A program made the translations under genes and the position numbers. Below the pieces are notes generated by a model. It saw only the letters and a program-made list of their open reading frames with translations. It was not told the DNA's origin and did no database searches. A DNA stretch of 64,000 nt from Primulina eburnea (taxonomy: Eukaryota; Streptophyta; Magnoliopsida; Lamiales; Gesneriaceae): NCBI RefSeq assembly GCF_022965805.1, contig NW_027331352.1:62001-126000 (forward strand), written 5' to 3'. This document shows positions 31,070-41,861 of the stretch, piece after piece. Positions within the stretch are counted from its first letter, which is position 1. Each line of letters begins with the position of its first letter.

Positions 31070-33336
31070 TTTATATACCAATTAATAAGACCCATTTACT
31101 TAATCTTTATTTATATCTATATAATTAACGTATCCCATTTACTTAATCTCATTTACTTAATCTTTATTTATATCTATATAATTAACGTGTGTCTATATAT
31201 ATATATATACATATATATACATATATATATATATATATTTAAACTTTTATATACCAATTAATAAAACCCATTTACTTAATCTCTATTTATATCTATATAA
31301 TTAACGCCTAAGTAATTCTCTAAACTCCCCACTAACCTAACCACTCTTCAACAGCCGCCCACCCCCTCCACTCACATTCATCCTCCTGATTTGCTGCTAC
31401 AACAATTCGGTGAAGTATTTTCTCTTGAAGCAAAGATTTTCTTCATTTGGTTGTTGGATCCTCGATCGTTTTTTTCCTTAAGCAAACATCAGGCACGTTT
31501 GTTTCCATTATTTCTGCATCCCGCATGTTAAATATTACTGTTATGTGTTTTAGTTCGTACAACATGGAATTCGTTCGGTTTCTTCCTTCTTTTTTTACTC
31601 GTCATTTATTCTATTATTGTTTAACCATTCACGGTTTGATGATATGTGCAAGGGGTTGCTGGTACGAGCTATTAAGGTTCTGATATGGGTTTCACTTAGA
31701 GTTTTTGGGAGCATTACAGACGCTGGAAGAGGCTACATCGAGAGTTTTTGGAAGTTGCTCGTTGGGGCTGTGGCTTGTTGGGTTGGAACGATCGGTGCAG
31801 GGGCTGAACCGGGGCTTGGACCAGACCTCGGTGGGTCTGAGACACGACTCAGGGAAGCCCAACCACCGCTGGAACCAACTGAAGCCCAGCCGCACACCAT
31901 CGAGATGAAAGCTCGGGTAGAGTCTTGGCAAGTGCTAGCTAGCGGTTCTGTTAGTGTAAGTTTGCATGGGAGTTAGCCGTGGTTTCAACGTGTACAATAG
32001 GGTCTTAGTGTGGTCTAAGATGGGCTGGTTCAAGGCTGGAACGAAAATCATGGCTTGAGGCGTGAGTTTTTGAGGAGAATGTGTGCATGAGGTGGTGGGT
32101 TATGAGGGGACCGAGAGTTTGGCATGTTCTAGAATTTTTTAGCCATGTATTTGGGGAGCCTAATGATGTTGTTTTATGACCTAGTTAGTGTTTTAAAATA
32201 TGGTTATAGTTGTAGAAGATTTGAGTAAATTTTGGATTGATTCGGATTAAAAATCGGAACTTCGATCCGAGTTTTAACACGAATTAGATAAGTTGTGATA
32301 TTTGGTTCGAGTTTATGTCTAGGAATACTTTTAAAAATGTTTTGAGATATTTTAAGGATTTTGGTAAGCTTCGGGTAAATTTTAGAGGTCCAGGGGTGAA
32401 ATGATAATTTTTGGGTTTCCAGGGGCAAAATGGAAATTTTGCACCCGGGGTGAGAATTTGTACTGGCAGCGCCCTGAGCACAAATTCATGATATTTTAAA
32501 TATTCATGCATCATGTTTATGATTTTTACGCAATTATGATAAAAACGTTGCATGCCTGGTTTTAAGGAAAAAGTTACGTTTATGCACAATTTTATTAAGT
32601 GATGATTATGATGTTAATTTTGAAGGATGAGATTTGGTTGTGACTGACGATGTATATGTATACGATGACATGAGATATGATGAGCTGAGGCCCGGGCTCA
32701 GTGGGCGGGTAATGCTGTCGCTGATGTCCCCTGCCGCCGGGTACCACGGTTTTATAGATGGATCCATCGATAGAGCTGATACGATAGAGCTGATACGAAA
32801 GTCACAACTAATGAACTGAATTCAATAAAAATAAAATGTTTGAGTTCATGGTGACACGATGAGCTTTTTGACATGTATATGATGATACGACATGACATGA
32901 TTTCATACGACACGTTTACGTTACACTTTTAAGTTCATGAAAGTTATGTTGAGTATGATATTTTTCACTGCTGTGTGCTACGTATATGTACTTGTTATTA
33001 CTGGTGCAGGCGTGTTGAGTCTTTAGACTCACTAGGCGTGTGTGATGCAGGTGAGTTCGATGTTGAGGAGACTGGAGGTGCTGGACTCTGAGTCAGCGGA
33101 CCTGGTGGGCGACACGACCCGAGGACCTATGGTTTTTCCGCACATTATGGTTTTATGTTTTGGAGAGGATACGACGATTTTATCTGCTGTTTATATTTTT
33201 CTGTTGGATGTAGGATTTTAATCACTTCTTTTACCACGTATATTTTATTGGTAATTAATTATGATAACTTTTAAATGTTACTTTCAAAAAAAAAAAAAAA
33301 ATATTTCCGCACTTTTTAAAGCGAGTAGACGTTACA
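30632..33336 (+). repeat. LTR 3 of the Tekay block (2705 bp)
   Basis: TGTAAGG...GTTACA. It has the 50-bp segment missing from LTR 1, a short (TA)n tract (31035-31065), and private bases A at 32462 and A at 33221 that LTR 1 and LTR 2 lack. It is followed by the right GTGTC duplication (33337-33341). Confidence 0.92.
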
Positions 33337-33341
33337 GTGTC

Positions 33342-33815
33342 CTTGCCCGGGAGAAGGCCGTTTGGCAGCAGCAAATGGACTTGATCCGGGCTGAATTATC
33401 TGATGCCCGGGCAGAGGTGCAGACGGCTAGGGCAGAGGCAGAATCCTCCCGAGCTCGTGCTGAGGATTTCGAGGCATTAGCTGCTGAGGCTAGAGAGGGG
33501 GTGCTGGCGGTCAGAGAAGAAGCAGAGTACAACCGGGTTAGGGCTGAGGACTTTCAGGCGGCTGTGACCCTTTTGAAGAATACTCAAGCAGAACAATTAT
33601 CACACTTCCTGAAGTCTCCTGATTTTAAGAAAATGCTGGCCAAAAAGGCCTTCCCGTACTTTGAACAAGGCTTCAACAAATGCTTGGAGCAATTCGAGGA
33701 AGCCGGTCTGGTTCCAGTCGATATGGAAGATTTTTCGTATTTGGAGAAGGCTGCTGCATCCCTCCCAGATGATGAGGAGGAAGATACGGATAAACAGGAC
33801 CCCCCTGCAAATTAA
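33342..33815 (+). CDS. Large antisense ORF of the Tat element, 3' end after the Tekay block
   Basis: Resumes in frame the antisense ORF cut at 6370 (codon boundary, TSD counted once). It encodes a long alanine/glutamate-rich coiled coil, a short globular part (FPYFEQGFNKCLEQF) and an acidic tail (DDEEEDTD), ending at TAA. The apparent ORF beginning at 33261 includes LTR sequence and is not the real start. The 54-bp repeat array begins about 130 bp downstream. Confidence 0.65.
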   Translation, partial: LAREKAVWQQQMDLIRAELSDARAEVQTARAEAESSRARAEDFEALAAEAREGVLAVREEAEYNRVRAEDFQAAVTLLKNTQAEQLSHFLKSPDFKKMLAKKAFPYFEQGFNKCLEQFEEAGLVPVDMEDFSYLEKAAASLPDDEEEDTDKQDPPAN

Positions 33816-33944
33816 ATAACCCATTTTTCTTTTTTTTGTAATCTTTTTCCCTTGATGAAATATATACGCTTGTTTTTTCCTCCGATTTTGTTTCCTTTCA
33901 TGTTAAAGTAAAATTTTGTGATCTTGATTGCTAAATGGGATACG

Positions 33945-34545
33945 GTTCCTCTGGGCCGGGGTAAGGGTCCTTCGGGCCAGGGTATTGGTCCGTGGATTTA
34001 AAAGATAATCCAGGGTACGGGTCCTCCGGGCCAGGGTATTGGTCCCTCGGCTTAAAAGATAATCCGGGGTACGGGTCCTCCGGGCCAGGGTACGGGTCCA
34101 TGGGTTTAAAAGATAATCCGGGGTACGGGTCCACCGGGCCAGGTACGGGTCCCTGGTCTTAAAAGATAATCCGGGGTATGGGTCCATCGGGCCAGGGTAC
34201 GGGTCCCTGGTCTTAAAAGATAATCCGGGGTACGGGTCCTCTGGGCCAGGGTACGGGTCCCTGGTCTTAAAAGATAATCCGGGGTACGGGTCCTCCGGGC
34301 CAGGGTACGGGTCTCTGGTCTTAAAAGATAATCCGGGGTACGGGTCCTCCGGGCCAGAGTACGGGTCCCTGGGCTTAAAAGATAATCCGGGGTACGAGTC
34401 CTCCGGGCCAGGGTACGGGTCCCTGGTCTTAAAAGATAATCCGGGGTACGGGTCCTCCGGGCCAGGGTACGGGTCCCTGGGCTTAAAAGATAATCCAGGG
34501 TATGAGTCCACCGGGCCAGGGTACGGGTCCCTGGGCTTAAAAGAT
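33945..34545. repeat. Tandem array of a 54-bp unit, about 11 copies
   Basis: The anchor CTTAAAAGAT recurs at about 33997, 34051, 34105, 34158, 34212, 34266, 34320, 34374, 34428, 34482 and 34536: ten steps of 54 bp except one of 53. Each unit holds GGTACGGGTCC-type and CCGGGCC motifs. The period is a multiple of three, which by chance leaves long ORFs (for example a proline-rich reading on the minus strand). It lies between the converging 3' ends of gag-pol and the antisense ORF. Tandem repeats in this part of Tat elements are known seeds of plant satellites. Confidence 0.92.
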
Positions 34546-34612
34546 ATTTTTTTGAATAACCTCTTCATTTGATGCGATAATAGATACACATGTTTCTAAA
34601 CATAATACTTCT

Positions 34613-37600
34613 TTAAGTGAAAGGCATTCCATGGTCTTTTGAGGGTATGTCCTTGAGGATCTTCAAGATAATAAGCTGTGCCCGAGCTGACTTTTTAATA
34701 ACTTTGAAGGGTCCCTCCCATTTTGCTTCTAGCTTCCCTACATCACCCACTGGTTTGACTTTCTTCATGACGAGGTCCCCTATTTGAAATTCTCTTGCCC
34801 GAACATGTTTGTTGTAAGATCTTATTATTCGGCTGCGATAAGCTTCCATCCGAAGAGCTGCCCGATCTCTCTATTCTTCAATCAGATCAAGTTCAATGGC
34901 TCGAGTTTGATCATTGTTGTCCAAGTAAGATTTTATTCGGGCGGAAGGCAACCCAATTTCCACAGGGAGGACTGCTTCCGAGCCATAGACAAGGTTGTAA
35001 GGTGTTTCCTGAGTGGATGATCGTGGTGTGGTCCGATATGCCCATAATACACTGGGTAATTCTTCCACCCAATCTTTGCCTTTCCCATGGAGTCGGGCTT
35101 TTAATGCCTGCACAATGATTCTGTTCGTTACCTCGGTTTGACCATTAGCCTGAGGATATGCTACCGAAGTGAAGGACTGGGTTATCTTCATTTCTTGGCA
35201 CCAGGAGGTGATCTTCTTTCCTTGGAACTGCCTTCCATTATCTGAGATTAATTTCCTCGGGATTCCATATCTGCAGACAATAATTTTCCACAAGAACTTC
35301 ATAACCTCGTCTTTGGTGATTCTGGCTAAGGGCTCAGCCTCAACCCACTTGGAGAAATAATCTACTGCCACGAGGAGGAATTTCTTCTGTGCTCGGGCTA
35401 TAGGGAAAGGCCCCACAATATCCAAACCCCACTGGTCAAAAGGGCATGATGCGAAGACTGGTTGCAGGCTTGCAGCTGGGCGGTGATGGAAATTAGAGTG
35501 ATGCTGACAACCCTGACATTTCTGAACAAAACGGGCGGCATCCTGGGTCATCCGAGGCCAACAGAATCCGGCCAATATGGCTTTGCGAGATAGCGCTGTC
35601 GCACCGAGGTGTTCACCGCAGCATCCTTCATGTATCTCTCGAAGGACATAATCTACCTCGTCTTCCACTAAGCATTTAAGCAAGGGGCCCTGATGAGATC
35701 GTCTGTACAAGATATTATTTAGAAGAACGAACCTGGGCGCTTGTCTCCTAATTCTTGCAGCCTGGACTGGATCCTCTGGGATTTTTTTATTCTCTGTATA
35801 TTCCATGAGAGGGGCCATCCATGAGTTTGCTGGAGGCGGGGGTGTTTCTTCTTCAAGGGATGATACTAGCCGAGTAAAACAGAGAACCTCCCGGGTGCTT
35901 ACTTCTGTCAAGGAAGCAGCCAGTTTGGCTAACATGTCGGCCTCGGTGTTTTCTTCCCGGGGGATTTGTTCGATACTCCAGTCGGTAAAGGATGAAGCTT
36001 GAGAAGTAATAAGCTTCAAATACTTGAGCATCTTTTCATTCTTGACCTCGTAAGATCCTTTAATTTGTTGGGTAACTAGCTGGGAGTCGGAATAGATGAT
36101 GATTCGGGAGGCCCCAACTTCTCGGGCAGCACGCAACCCTGCCAAAACAGCTTCGTTATTCGTGGCCCTAGAGTCAATCTTCAGAGCCAATTTAACTTTC
36201 TCTTCTAGTAGGGAGACCAAGACAATCCCCACTCCACACCCTGATATGTTTGAGGCGCCATCAACAAATACCCTCCATAATTCTTCTTCTCCGGGATGAA
36301 TAATCTCTGTTAAGAAATCTGATAATGCATGTGCTTTTATTGCAGCCCGGGGTTTGTATTCAATATCATACTCCCCGAGCTCCACAGTCCATTTGATCAT
36401 TCTCCCAGAGACCTCTGCGTGAGTCATGATTCTCCCGAGAGGATAATTAGCGAGGACCACAATGGGATGCGAGAGAAAATACGGCCTTAACTTTCGAACA
36501 GTCATTACTAAAGCCAATGCGATCTTCTCTAATTCACTGTATCTCAACTCTGCTCCTCGGAGGGCGTGACTGACATAATAGATAGGCTTCTGATCGGTCC
36601 CCTCCTCTTTGACGAGTACAGAGCTAACAGCAACTTCAGTGGCCGAGAGATAGACCCACAATTTTTCTCCAGGCTCAGGCTTTGCCAATACGGGCAGTTC
36701 AGCCAGATGTTTTTTCAAATCTTGAAAGGCCTGCTCGCAATTGTCACCCCAACCGAATTTCTATGCTTTCCTCAGAACTTGAAAGAAAGGGTAACTACGG
36801 TGTGCAGATCGGGAAATGAAGCGTGACAGGGCCGCAATTCTCCCTGCCAATTTTTGCACGTCCCGGACAGACTGAGGAGAGGGCATGTCCACGATGGCTC
36901 GGATTTTTTCTTGGTTAACCTCAATTCCTCGGTCCGTGACCATGAATCCCAAGAACTTTCCGCTTTTAACCCCAAACACATATTTGGCCGGGTTAAGTTT
37001 TATTCTGTACTGTTTCAGAGTGGCGAAAGTTTCAGCTAAGTCATCAATAAAATGTGCTACTTCCCGGGTTTTGATTAGAATGTCATCCACATACACCTCG
37101 ATATTGCGACCTATCTATTTCTGAAATACAAGATTCATCAATCGTTGGTACGTAGCCCCTGCATTCTTTAATCCGAAAGGCATCACAACATAGCAAAAGG
37201 TACCCCCGGAGGTAATGAAACTAGCTTTATCTTGATCTTACAAAGCTAAAGGGATCTGATGATATCCTTGATATGCATCCAGAAAGCTTAATAGTTCACA
37301 TCCAGAAGTGGAATCGACCAGCTGATCGATTCGGGGGAGTGGATAGCAATCTTTCGGGCAAGCTTTATTCAGGTCTCTGAAATCAACGCACATCCTCCAT
37401 TTCCCAGTAGATTTTGGGACAAGGACCACGTTGGACAACCACGAAGGGAAATGGACTTCCCTAACGTGCCCGGCCTTTAGCAACTCTTCCACCTGCTTTT
37501 CAATTACTTTATCTTTTTCAGGGCCAAAATGTCGCTTTTTCTGCTTAACTGGCCGGGATCCCGGGAGGATGTTTAATTTATGCTCGGCCACTCGGGGCGA

Positions 37601-39793
37601 GATCCCGGACAATTCCTGCTGAGACCAAGCAAAGACATCAACGTTAGTTTTCAAACATTGCAAGAGGTTTACCCGGGTGGTTGCACAGATGTCTCGGGCC
37701 ACCCGGACGTTCTTCGCTAGCTCGATTTCCACCACTTCTTGTTCTTCTTCCGCCACAAAGTGCACTTCTCTTTCATGGGTCCCCTCCTGGTGCTCTTTCC
37801 CCTTCCATTCCCTCCTTTCTCTTTTCTGGTCAACCCGGACTGTTTCCCCATAACATCTTCGAGAAGAGGGCAGATCGCCTTTAACTTCTCCAACCTTTCC
37901 TCGCACTGGGAATTTGATTTTCTGATGATAAGTTGAAGCCATTGCCTTCATTTCGTTCATGGCCGGCCTTCCCAGTATGACATTGTACGAAGACGGGGCG
38001 TCCACCACTGTGAACGTAGTCATCACAGTCTTCCTCAAGTCTCCCATGCCCAGTGTCAAAGGTAGAGTGATTTCTCCCTCTGGATATACGGCGTGGCCGG
38101 CAAACCCGAATAGGGCAGTTTCAATGGCTTCTAGCTGGTATTCATGTAAATCCATTTGAACCAGGGCCTCTTTGAAGATAACATTGACGGAGCTCCCATT
38201 GTCTACAAAAACCCTAAATACGTCGTAATTGGCCACTCGGGCTTGAATGACCAGAGCGTCATTGTGAGGCAGGCTCACCCCTCGGAGATCTTCTGGTCCA
38301 AAGCTTATAACCGGCTCGTCTCTCCTTTTTCCATCAACCTCTAAACATTCCTTCGTACTCCTCGCCTTCCTAGCCCGGTTAGAGTCACCATCAGTAGACC
38401 CTCCTGAAATCATCTTGATTATCCCTCGACTTGGGGAGGGATCCTTCCTTTCTGCTGGTTTGATTCTCTCCTCCCGGGTACTCACGTCTCCTCCCCGCCT
38501 CCGACTTGGGGTGCTCACTGTCTTTGGGGGCATATTCGATATTGAACGTCTAGACAACCAGGGTGGCTGTCTAGACCTATCTCGCGGAAGGTGAGGCGCC
38601 GACACAGGATGCTTATTGGAATTTCTCCCCAGAACCCGGCATTCATTGGTATTGTGGGCACAATCTTTATGGAGGGTACAATACCCCTTCTGCTCTGGCC
38701 TCGGAGCTCTTGCCGCAGAATTGGGAGGAGGGGCTTCATTTGATCTGCATTCCTGAATCTCTCTGTCTCGAGCAACTTTCAAAGGCACATGGGGGAAGTG
38801 TCCCGAGCCATTCCTCTTAGGGGCTCTATCTTCGGTTTTGACAGCCCGATCTCTCCTTGCTCTTTTCAAAGCCTCTCTCTTCTGGTTTTGCGCTTCTTCC
38901 ATATTAATGTATTCCTCCGCTCGGGATAAGAGATCCTCGAAATTTCCGGGCAATTTTTTGGTTAAAGACCGGAAAAAATCCCCCTCCCATAGCCCTTGCA
39001 TAAATGCTGTGGTCTTTGTCTCGGGTGCACAGGTTGGTACATCCAGGGCCACCCGATTGAACCTTTTGAGATAAGCTCTCAGGGTCTCATCTTGCCTCTG
39101 CTTTACTTCAAATAAACTGAAAGCGGTTTTTTTGTACTTCTTGCTGCTGCTAAATTGATGCAAGAATACCTTTTGAAAATCCTCGAAACAGCGGATGCTT
39201 TGTGGTGCCAACCCTTCAAACCATCTCTGCGGAGAATCTATCAAGGTGGTGAGGAACACCTTACATTTAATTTGGTCCTCATAACAATGTAGCATGGCCA
39301 TATTTTCGAAACGAGCGAGGTGCTCCTCAGGGTCAGAACTCCCATCATAATCTTTGATTTTTGCTGATTTGAAATACCCAGGGAGTGGTTCCCGAACAAT
39401 GATGTCAGAAAACGGGCAACCCTTAACGACAGGAACATTGCCTTTAGAACCAACCTGCCCCTATAACACTTTCACCTTTTTTCTTAACTCCTCCAATTCT
39501 TCCGCAACAGTGGGAGACTTAGAATCCGCGCTTGATTCCCTTTCTTCTTCCCCTCTTTCTTCTTCTAATGGCCGCTCCCACTGCTGCTCGGGATGACTGT
39601 CATGACGAGAGGTGGCCTTCTTGGTTGCAGCCATCTTAACCGCATCGGCTATAATCTTCTGCAACTCTTCAGGAGTTAGATGAATGGTGGGCTGAGGGCC
39701 ATTGGGAGGAGGGCCACCCGCACCAGAAAAACGGGTATTGTTTTCCTCTTGGACTCGAGAGGTGTCTTGGTTAGCTCTCCTAGTGGGAGCCAT
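34613..39793 (-). pseudogene. gag-pol: Tat gag-pol polyprotein with five in-frame stops
   Basis: One minus-strand frame of 1727 codons. gag (about 39793-38560) has the RWFEGL and F-x-Q-F-S-S-S-K blocks and a C-x3-H-x4-H-x4-C finger. The protease has FVDNGSSVNVIF near 38200. RT has MCVDFRDLNKACPKD near 37390 and YVDDIL near 37093. A first, degenerate RNase H is followed by a second RNase H with VDGAS, NNEA, SDSQ and EAD catalytic motifs (about 36290-35890). Integrase has HHCC, D (GLDIVGPF), D (ISDNGRQF) and E (NGQTE) at 35640-34880, with a short tail to 34613. Stops: TAG 39463-39461, TAA 37240-37238, TAG 37117-37115, TAG 36763-36761, TAG 34873-34871. No frameshift is needed. The second RNase H places it in the Tat lineage. 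Confidence 0.9.
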
Positions 39794-39815
39794 ATCAACG
39801 CCTTTAGAACTCAGT

Positions 39816-39835
39816 GTTTCCCACAGACGGCGCCA
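39816..39835 (-). promoter_or_regulatory. Primer-binding site of the Tat element
   Basis: Minus strand TGGCGCCGTCTGTGGGAAAC, one base from the LTR end. This sequence type is common in Tat elements and is not the initiator-Met type used by the others here. Arg tRNA is the primer reported for the related Ogre elements; I cannot confirm it from sequence alone. Confidence 0.7.
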
Positions 39836-39836
39836 A

Positions 39837-40586
39837 TGATGCCACCCGGGCGAAATGGTCGAGTCGGGTCGGGAACTCTGTCGGGTAAACTATAAAAAAT
39901 TTATAATGAAGGAAACTGAGCGAGAACTATATCTGTGATGAAGATATATCTCTGCAATATGGCTTCCGCTGTGACCTGTAAACAAGGAAAGGAACTCGTG
40001 AATGGGCGCCGGAGGGGTGTCCGACGTGACCACTCCGATGCTTAAGTCAGCAGAGTACTTAAGCAAGAAAACCAATGTAGCCCAGTGGGGGCTGTGTTGA
40101 TTGGTGTAATAAATGGGAGTATTAAATGTCAATGAGTGTGAGTGTGTTAAATGCGGATAAAAACCTGGTATTTATAGTAGAAGAAGTAATGATGACCTCG
40201 TTTTTTGTGTGTGGGCATTAAATGTAGTAGGGTGGCTGATTGTACCCTATTATTCTGACATGTCAAATCACATGCTAGTTCTATCTCGTCTCTCCTGTCA
40301 ACCATTAATATTAACCAGGGATAGGTCGGCTGGATATGCAATTTATTAAGTCAACGCCATTAAATGCTCCTCCCGCATCGAGGTGACAGAGGAGAAAACT
40401 TCCCGGGTAGTCTTGTCAGAACTCTGGCGTTACGCCCTGAGCGACCCATGACCCAGGATACGAGTGTTTGCTTCCGCATTCAACTTTGGCAATGTTCTGC
40501 CCTGACCCGAGCGCCGCTCATGGGCCTGCCACATGACCCGAGAGATCCCGGGTCCTATCAACGTCCCGGGACATATCGGGGTATCA
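39837..40586 (-). repeat. 5' LTR of the Tat element
   Basis: 750 bp, partner of 1500-2249. The minus-strand TATA box TATAAATA at 40176-40169 is the likely promoter for gag-pol RNA. Right-hand duplication GTGGA at 40587-40591. Confidence 0.92.
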
Positions 40587-40591
40587 GTGGA

Positions 40592-40720
40592 CTACCAGTG
40601 ACTTTAGACCAAAACCGAGTTCTGCTTAATTAGTAACCTTTCCTCCACATGGCCTCCTTGAATGCTTCAGTAATGGTCATGTATTCTGCCTTAGTAGAAG
40701 ATATATAACGCTACTACAGG
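40592..40720 (-). pseudogene. Copia RNase H remnant, proximal piece
   Basis: The minus strand encodes SSTKAEYMTITEAFKEAMW, the conserved RNase H block of Ty1/Copia pol, followed by a stop. It continues, across the Tat insertion, into 1494-1452. This is an old fragment that served as the target for two later elements. Confidence 0.65.
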
Positions 40721-41271
40721 CTGTAGGAACTCACGGCTGTGCCATAGATGGTTAATTAAATAAACCCAGCTACCAAAACCAGAATCCACAAGAGGGATGA
40801 AGTGATTCTATGGAGGCCGGAGCAGTTGGACGCCACGAGGATTCTCTATTTAGGACCGCACAGATTTTCAGGGCGGAGGGAGATCGATCCTGATTCTCCC
40901 ATTGATCATACATATACATATATAGATTATTAATTTGTTTTATCTTTTTATATCAACGAATTAGTACTCTATTCACTTTTTATTAATGTAAGTACGTAGT
41001 AGCTAGCACTATATATAAATTACATATACAATGACGATGTGTACCAACTGTTCCTAGTTAGAGAAAAAAATTGTATAATGAATATCAAGTGTCGTAGACA
41101 TGAAATTAAAAGAAATAAGTCACATATCAATTAGAAAATGTGAGTATGTAACTAAATGATCAATTTGAAATAATTTTTATGATTTATAACTTTATAAATT
41201 TTATCTTCAATTTACGTGTTTCTATTCTCATTGAAATAAAACCCCACTTGAATCATGATAGATTAATCATG

Positions 41272-41333
<62 letters not shown>

Positions 41334-41663
41334 CAACGGAAGTAATTATAAATTAAGTCAACATATATAAATTTAACAATGCATGGTGGTAGCAACAGAT
41401 TTGCGAGTCTATCTGTCTATTAAATTGTGGTCCGAATTTGGAATCATTCAACAGAGATACAGCTAGCTAGATTACACCCATATGTACTCGGTTCATGCAC
41501 CACCAAAATACAAATATTATTTGCTGTCCGACCACGTATTCAGATCGCCACTTGACCCAATATTCATTACTCTCCCTATTCCATTATTTATTTTAAATAT
41601 AGACAGTTAATTATTCTAATAATTTGCTTCATTAATCTTCTAAGAGAGAAAAATAAAATGGCT
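40721..41663. other. AT-rich non-coding stretch 3' of the extensin-like gene
   Basis: No recognisable coding sequence. It holds a (TA)n microsatellite (about 41276-41331). The part at 40740-40910 is more GC-rich and has one open minus-strand frame of about 40 codons without a recognisable motif. Confidence 0.5.
41276..41331. repeat. (TA)n microsatellite
   Basis: About 56 bp of uninterrupted TA. Confidence 0.95.
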
Positions 41664-41861
41664 CTAACTGCCTGCAAATGAGCCGACTATTTGGGGATCG
41701 AGGGGGTGGCAAGAAAGATAACAATACAAGGATTTCAAAAGTTGAAGCTGCTGAGCAGAAGGTGGTGGAGTGTGATAGTAGAAAGGAAAGTAAGAAACAA
41801 TGGGGCTTGGAGGCGGCGGGGTGCCGTAGCCAACGGGGGTTGAAGGTGGGAAGTACGACCC
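41664..41861 (-). pseudogene. Extensin-like proline-rich protein gene, 3' part
   Basis: Minus-strand frame with YFPPSTP, PPPPSP and TPPPSA motifs, ending at TAG (41664). It is the continuation of the gene starting at 51913. Counting the 5-bp duplication once gives 453 bp (151 codons) with the frame kept. The last 40 or so residues lose the Pro-rich character and do not look like a normal C-terminus for such proteins, so a frame change within this part is possible. Confidence 0.6.

Larger units (their letters stand above)
6371..33336 (+). mobile_element. Tekay/Del-like chromovirus in tandem: LTR-internal-LTR-internal-LTR
   Basis: Three LTRs (6371-9049, 18470-21211, 30632-33336) alternate with two near-identical internal regions. 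Each has PBS, gag, a candidate intron, PR-RT-RNase H-INT with C-terminal chromodomain-like tail, and polypurine tract. Each pol is interrupted at the same base by the same 4315-bp gag-only element. A single GTGTC pair flanks the block. Repeat units are 12,099 and 12,162 bp. The copies differ at scattered single bases and in microsatellite length, so they are not simple duplicates of one read. The best explanation is unequal crossing-over between LTRs after the inner insertion. Confidence 0.88.
1500..40586 (-). mobile_element. Complete Tat-lineage (Retand-like) Ty3/Gypsy element, with a 27-kb nested insertion
   Basis: It spans two 750-bp LTRs that start TGATG and end ATCA on the plus strand, between 5-bp duplications. 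On the minus strand the order is 5' LTR, PBS, gag-PR-RT-RNase H-second RNase H-INT, tandem-repeat region, antisense ORFs, polypurine tract, 3' LTR. The double RNase H, the antisense ORFs between pol and the 3' LTR, and the absence of a chromodomain are hallmarks of the Tat lineage (Retand, Ogre and relatives). Without the nested 6371-33336 block and its extra TSD the element is about 12.1 kb. The LTRs differ at roughly 15 of 750 positions by eye. Confidence 0.9.

Noticed and set aside
33261..33341. Upstream start of the ORF ending at 33815
   Set aside because: This part is Tekay LTR and target duplication. The real reading comes from exon 3 of the antisense ORF at 6230-6370.
33945..34545. CRISPR-like appearance of the array
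   Set aside because: Units are contiguous and alike throughout, with no unique spacers, and the setting is a plant retrotransposon.
33903..34589. Proline-rich 228-codon minus-strand ORF
   Set aside because: It is the translation of the 54-bp array, which stays open because 54 is a multiple of three. One 53-bp unit shifts it into a different repetitive reading.
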